This document shows positions 58,837 through 64,000 of a stretch of 64,000 nucleotides of DNA, piece after piece. A program made the position numbers and the translations under genes. Source of the DNA: Clonostachys chloroleuca (taxonomy: Eukaryota; Ascomycota; Sordariomycetes; Hypocreales; Bionectriaceae); the NCBI GenBank assembly GCA_037952775.1, contig JBANAY010000001.1, positions 2,480,001-2,544,000 of the forward strand. Reading direction: 5' to 3'. The notes beneath the pieces were generated by a model. It was not told the DNA's origin, searched no databases, and worked only from the letters and a program-made list of their open reading frames with translations. Each line of letters starts with the position of its first letter. Within the stretch, counting starts at the first letter, position 1.

Positions 58837-60523
58837 TCAAGAACCGTACTTTTGGACGCAGGCAGCCACCTTGTTGGCAAGCTCATCTGCCTCCCCTCGA
58901 GTGGCTGCTTCAGCATACACCCGGCATGCGTTCTCGGTTCCGCTGGCACGGGCGAATGAGCGAGCATTGGTGTACTTCCTAACACACTGGTCAATCTCAT
59001 CCTGGGCACCAGGAGGATGGCTCAGGCGGCGCTCAGCATCGGTAGTCTGGAAGAGGTCCTTGTTGCCAACCTCGACGCGCACCAGGCGGTTGGGCAGGTC
59101 GGTGTAGGTATTAGCCCAGTTCTTGAGGGTCCAGCCTTTGTGGGCAAGAATAACCTCAACCATGAGCATGTCGGAAATGGCATCACCGACGGTCTGGTTG
59201 ATGAGATCGGCGCAAGCAGCCAGGACCTCAAGAGCTTCCTTCTGAGCAGGGGACTGAGGCTCCTTCTCGCGGAAGAGGCGGATGGCCTCCTGAGAGAAGA
59301 CAACGGTTCCATGGCCGTTTGCCTCGAAGTAAACACCAACATCAAATTGGCAAGCAGCATGGTGCAGGTGCTTGACACCAGTGGGGGTGAAGACCACGGG
59401 GAGCTGCAGGTGCTTCTCAATGTAGGCTGTGCTAGCACCGTTGGCATAAGCGGTCTGGACAACGCCAATACGGACCTCATCCTCGAGCCCAGCAGAGCGG
59501 ACCAGGTCGCCGATGAAAGAGGCATTGAGTGAGGAGATTCGGTCACCGTCCAGCATGAAGAAGCCGCTCTCGGGGTCGACCCAGTAGTAGATCAGACGGT
59601 CGGCGTCGCCGTCTAGGGAGCAGCCTCGAACACCAGGAATAGGTTGGGGCTTGGGGGGTGCCCTTTGCTTTGTCTTGACGAAATCGGCGCCAGCCTATGG
59701 ATTGTATTGGTTAGCGGACACGGATGCTATGGACATGATAGCCAGGAAGAGGGGAGCATACGTCGAGGTTGAGGATCTCCGGTCGAAGGACGTCGTCATT
59801 GACAACCTTGCAGTCGAATCCAGTGACATCCTTAGGGATGATCTTGAGCAACTCGTTGAGCTTGGGAGCACCAACACCATTGGCACCGTCGACAATGAGT
59901 TGGCCCTGGACCTTCTTACCGCGAAGAGCGCGGACGAAAGCCTCGGATAGCTTCTCATAGTATCCCTGCTCACTGATCTTTCCGTAGGCCTTAGGGGTGC
60001 CCTCAGTGTTGATGCAACGAGTGAGGTAGTGGAGCTGAGGGGTGGTGAGGATCTTGTAGTCGGTGAATTGGATGTTAGTGGCCTCGCAGGCATCGGCGAG
60101 GGCAGTAACAAGCGAATGGCCGGAGGGTCTGGTGTCGCGGCCGACAATGACCTTGGCAGGATCGGACAAGTTGATTTTCAACTGGGAAGCGAGAGCCTTG
60201 TATGTGTCGAGGAGCTCCTGGTCGGAGGGGGCGTTGACCAAGCGGGTGGCATAGGCCTCCCATTCTTGCTCAAGCATTTCGCCCATGGGATCGACAATCT
60301 TGACACCATTATCGGGAGCAGGATTGTGGCTGGCCGTAATCATGACACCAATAGCCTGGCCATTGAGACGACGGCTTCGAAGGCCAGAAAGCAGACCGAC
60401 ACGGAAGGATACGCCGTCGAGCAGGTCGGCCTTCATACGGAAGCCAGCAGTGCCATACTTGTAAGCATGGCCAGCGACGATGGGGTGCTTGGCAGAAGCG
60501 GCGAGGAACTTTTCATCAGCCAT
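58837..60523 (-). CDS. AGM1: Phosphoacetylglucosamine mutase
   Basis: Converts GlcNAc-6-phosphate to GlcNAc-1-phosphate in the UDP-GlcNAc pathway that feeds chitin, N-glycans and GPI anchors; cytosolic. Exons 60523-59762 and 59694-58837 give 539 residues, intact. Seen are the active-site loop TASHNPAPDNG with phosphoserine Ser65, Mg-binding DGDADR (282-287), sugar-binding FEANGHGT and the phosphate-binding loop RASGTENACRVYAEA. The start MADEKFL is chosen over an upstream in-frame Met at 60646 because the homology begins there. Divergent from RAD51. Confidence 0.95.
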
Positions 60524-61004
60524 GGCTAATAGCTCTTTCACAGGCAATGTTGAAAAGGCGGGAGAGGAAAAGCGATGGGGATGTGGAAGTCGGAAGGTCA
60601 GAGGACGATTAATACCACCACTCTGAGCAGGGGAATAGGCCAGCAATGGAGGGGTCGGCTTAGCTCATAGCTGTTATGGAGCTAGGCCAAAGTCAACAAA
60701 CCCCACCTCCCAAAACGGAGCGGCGGAGCAAAAACTATGGTCCGGTTTTGGACCCACATTCCACACTCCTGGCATTTAGAAGCGTCGCTGCCTGGCATTG
60801 ATTGACGCTAAATTGATCACGTGGGTTGGCGTATCCACGAGCTTAGGAATCAGAGGCACCTCTGGCTCTTAACGCGTCCCGCCGCGCTTTCCTCGTCAAC
60901 AGACCAAGACGCTCACCCAACTCATTCTTCTCCGTCTCCATCCTCGCCACCACACTCAAATACCGTACAATTATCCCCTGTAAATCAAAACCACTTGTAC
61001 AATT
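60524..61004. promoter_or_regulatory. Bidirectional promoter, AGM1 / RAD51
   Basis: This is 481 bases. It includes an ACGCGT MluI cell-cycle box and a CACGTG E-box at 60818-60823. Confidence 0.5.
60872..60877. promoter_or_regulatory. MCB (ACGCGT) upstream of RAD51
   Basis: A perfect palindromic ACGCGT lies 128 bases before the RAD51 start. MBF-type factors use this site to time yeast DNA-repair and replication genes, RAD51 among them, to G1/S. A single six-base match is suggestive only. Confidence 0.45.
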
Positions 61005-62168
61005 ATGACCGAAGAGTATGATGAAGCCCAAATGGGCGATGATGACACCATGGTTGCGCCTGGCGCGCCGACACCGCTGACGGCTCTGGAGGTACGCAGT
61101 CACCAGTCCATTCATGATGACCTACATCTAATTTTCGTATACTATAGGGCGTTTCTGGCTTAACAAAGCGTGACATTCAACTCATAGTTGAAGGTGGTTA
61201 CAACACTGTTGAGTCTGTTGCATATACTCCTCGCAGGATGCTTGAGCAGATCAAGGGTATTTCAGAGCAAAAGGCTACGAAGATTCTTCTAGAGGGTAGG
61301 TTACACCTTTGATTCGGTATTCGTTGAGAAATGCTTGCTGATTTGGGTCCTTCCAGCCTCGAAACTGGTCCCTATGGGTTTTACCACCGCTACAGAGATG
61401 CATCAGAGGCGGAGCGAACTAATTTCTATCACAACTGGATCTAAAAATTTGGACACTCTCCTAGCCGGTGGTATCGAGACCGGATCGGTGACTGAACTAT
61501 TTGGAGAATTTCGAACAGGCAAGAGTCAAATCTGTCATACTCTTGCGGTGACCTGTCAGCTCCCTTTCGACATGGGGGGCGGAGAGGGCAAATGCCTGTA
61601 CATTGATACAGAGAGCACATTCCGCCCAACGAGACTTCTGTCCGTTGCAAACAGGTTTGGACTATCCGGCGAAGAAGTTTTGGACAACGTTGCATACGCC
61701 CGCGCATACAACTCGGACCATCAGCTGCAGCTCCTAAATCAAGCTGCGGCAATGATGTGCGAGACTCGGTTTGCCCTTCTCATCGTCGACAGCGCTACCG
61801 CTCTCTATCGTACGGACTTCTGCGGGCGTGGAGAATTGTCCAACCGCCAGACACATCTTGCAAAGTTCATGAGGACTCTTCAACGCCTCGCTGATGAGTT
61901 TGGCATTGCCGTCGTTATCACCAACCAGGTCGTGGCACAGGTTGATGGTGGCCCAAGTGCTATGTTTAACCCCGATCCCAAGAAGCCTATTGGTGGTAAC
62001 ATTATTGCCCACGCCAGTACTACCAGAATCAGCTTGAAGAAGGGCCGTGGAGAAACCCGTATTGCCAAGATCTACGACAGCCCATGTCTTCCCGAGGCTG
62101 ATACGCTCTTTGCCATCAGTGAGAGTGGCATCACGGATCCAGAGCCAAAGGATGTGGATAAAGATTAG
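61005..62168 (+). CDS. RAD51: RAD51 recombinase
   Basis: RecA-family ATPase that forms filaments on single-stranded DNA and performs strand invasion in homologous recombination; nuclear. Exons 61005-61091, 61148-61295 and 61357-62168 give 348 residues, intact. The N-terminal helix-hairpin-helix region ([43 protein letters not shown]) precedes the core. Walker A is GEFRTGKSQ (128-136), Walker B ALLIVDS (218-224), and the DNA-binding loop regions are [12 protein letters not shown] and [10 protein letters not shown]. The presence of [25 protein letters not shown] and the overall length fit mitotic RAD51. DMC1 is the main alternative but less likely. Confidence 0.95.
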
Positions 62169-62646
62169 ATATGAAGCGACTAAGGCCATTTATGACACTA
62201 GGAACTAGTTGGGGAGCGCATAGCTATCGGCGTTTATTTTATTTTTTTGTCCTTTCGGAGGCATGGCCAACTTTTAGATTTTGGGCTTTTGCTTATAAGT
62301 TACCTACTTAATTAACATGTACACTACCATGGAGCCTGGAAGATGACAAGTAAAATATATCACAAGTAGATCTTTCAAATCAGCATTGAAATTTCCCTCT
62401 CCCTTCATTTTCGATTTGTTGCAACATTGCATTGGCGTTGATCTTTTACAGGCATTTTTGTTACATGATGCCTAGGTGATGCTTAAGCTTGTTTCCACAT
62501 TCGGTTAGTGCATAAGCGTCGCGAGTGGAACAAAGCCATCCAGAAATTCTACCAACCTAATAAACACGGCCGCAAACCTCGAAACAAGGACAACACCACC
62601 CACTCTCGCGCATCGTTTCTTGATTTCTTCACTGCATGGAGGCGAG
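62169..62646. other. Spacer RAD51 / NUP120
   Basis: This is 478 bases: an A/T-rich RAD51 3' region, then the NUP120 promoter. No gene seen. Confidence 0.5.
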
Positions 62647-64000
62647 ATGGATTCAGGCGAAATGCAGTATCTCTTCAAAGAGACCCGCTTGAACCTCGAG
62701 CCTCCCTCTTCTTCTGTGGTGACGGTGCGACTCCCCGGCAGCGACCGTGGCCAGCGAAAAGTAAACGACTTGTCACCTGAAGACGAGACGACATTTCGAT
62801 CGAAGAATCTCGCCAGCTCATCGTCAATCTATCATCGCCAATTCCATACCTCGCCGCGCAGCTTCCTCTGGCGGGTTTTAGAAGGGGGCAAGATTCTGAG
62901 TGTTCGAGCGGTGGATGTTTGCCAGAACAAAGAGGACGCGCTGCTAGTCTTAAATTTCCACTTCGCGACACCGATTCAGCCTAACTGCGTGGCTTTCTCC
63001 GATCCTCAAGAGCACGATGCGCTGTGTTTCTTCGTTCTCGATCAGTCATACCAGCTTTGGACATTTACGCTGCGGCCAGATTTGTTTAGGAAGAGGTCGG
63101 CCATAGATGCAGGATTATCGGATGTTGCGAAGCGCCATGTCCCAGCCGGCCTGTCGTTCAAACATCCCTACAGGATGGTTGCAGTGTCGGCTGATTGCCT
63201 CCTGGTTACTGTCAACGATGGTGGAATGATTCGATTCGACCGAAACCCCCATAGCGACGGTAAGTGTTTGTGGTTACGTGGGCACACTTCATGACTAGTT
63301 TACTAATCGCGAGCTATAGGTTCGAATACGCTGTGGAAAGAAACATTCTTCAACGTACAAGGATGGGCTCAGAATCTGCGAAGCTTACTACCATTTCAGG
63401 GCAAGCATACTGTGAAGCATGGGAAGATGAACATGGAATACAGCGCTGCAGCATCGGTTCAAGTCACTTCGCTTGGTGTAGATGAGTGTCTTTTTGCTGT
63501 AACCGTTTGTTTAGATCATCGCATGCGCATTTGGGATCTCGATGACGGACAAATTCTTCACACCAGCGATATCTTGGGCATTGAGCGAGCGCCGCAGGAA
63601 GTTGGCAAATGGTCAATCGAGCCTTCGCAATCAAATCTTGTTCAGATCGTCGGACACAGCCGGGGTTCGCGGATCTGCGCAACCTACTCGCCTGTTGGTG
63701 CTGGAGAATTCAAATTCTGGATGATAAGAGCCAAGGGCACCCATGCCGTTACAGTTGAAGATCTATTCCCGACGATATCATTAGTTCCGATTACACCATC
63801 CTCATCGGATGTCTGGACCTTGGCAGACTTCGTCCTTGCAAACCCACAGAAGGATTCTATCAGCATCTGGACACTGTGGAAGAACAACATGACGTACAAG
63901 GTTCAAAAGCTCGACCTGGACAGAGAAAACATGGCTCAATGCTGGGAAGAGAGCTGGGAATTAGTTTACATCGATACCCGCATCACAACACCACAAGCCT
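62647..64000 (+). CDS. NUP120: Nucleoporin NUP120/NUP160 (3' partial)
   Basis: Scaffold subunit of the Y-shaped nuclear pore complex. Exon 1 (62647-63259) and an open exon from 63320 to the window end are joined by a GTAAGT/TAG intron of 60 bases. The start MDSGEMQYL is preferred; an in-frame Met 27 bases upstream is possible. Typical features of the N-terminal beta-propeller are FLWRVLEGGKILSVRAVD, CVAFSDPQEHDALCFFVLD, LWTFTLRPDLF and a WD-like HRMRIWDLDDGQILHTSD. The helical C-terminal half lies beyond the window. Confidence 0.85.

Overview
The window looks like nuclear DNA of a filamentous ascomycete, most likely a Sordariomycete. Genes carry short introns (55-160 bases) with GTNNGT donors and TAG/CAG acceptors. 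The gene set is fungal: RAD51, STT4, a SPRAY-like TRP channel, an Hsp30-type heat-shock protein and a MalT-type permease. Coding blocks alternate with long gene-free spacers, some of 4.5-7.4 kb. No tRNA, rRNA, CRISPR array, transposon or secondary-metabolite cluster could be recognised.

Layout. 0-5.7 kb: a SMYD-type SET/MYND protein (5' end outside the window), a Mis18/Yippee zinc-domain protein with a coiled coil, and a REX-type RNA exonuclease. 6.7-16.7 kb: a SPRAY/FLC-like TRP channel, an MLH2-type MutL homologue and lumazine synthase. 17.2-20.1 kb: a large low-complexity conserved fungal protein, then a 5.5 kb spacer. 25.5-35.5 kb: a cation diffusion facilitator, the phosphatidylinositol 4-kinase STT4 and proteasome subunit beta-6, all reconstructed as intact genes. 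35.5-42.9 kb: gene-free. 42.9-45.0 kb: an RRM-YTH (m6A-reader-type) RNA-binding protein. 45.0-54.9 kb: sparse and gene-poor, holding one Asp/Glu-racemase/arylmalonate-decarboxylase family enzyme and a few weak short ORFs. 55.0-64.0 kb: a maltose-type sugar permease, Hsp30, phosphoacetylglucosamine mutase divergent from RAD51, and the 5' part of nucleoporin NUP120.

Most genes are housekeeping and act in separate pathways: chromatin and centromere (SMYD-like, Mis18-like), DNA repair (MLH2, RAD51), RNA (REX, YTH), lipid signalling (STT4), proteostasis (PRE7, HSP30), chitin/glycan precursor (AGM1), riboflavin (RIB4) and transport. No operon-like pathway cluster is evident. Divergent pairs share short promoters (STT4/PRE7, AGM1/RAD51, MLH2/RIB4) and convergent pairs share short 3' spacers.

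The most striking window-wide feature is nine apparent single-base indels, mostly in C/G runs, in six otherwise well-conserved genes. Eight fall in the first 20 kb. In every one of the six genes, undoing the indels gives a total CDS length divisible by three. This fits consensus errors in the assembly better than true pseudogenes, though an authentic mutator explanation can be tested. I did not find a convincing undescribed system. The better leads are the RRM-YTH protein with a split YTH fold, the Mis18-coiled-coil protein, the single-cysteine racemase-family enzyme with upstream GATA sites, and two very short ORFs in the gene-poor region.
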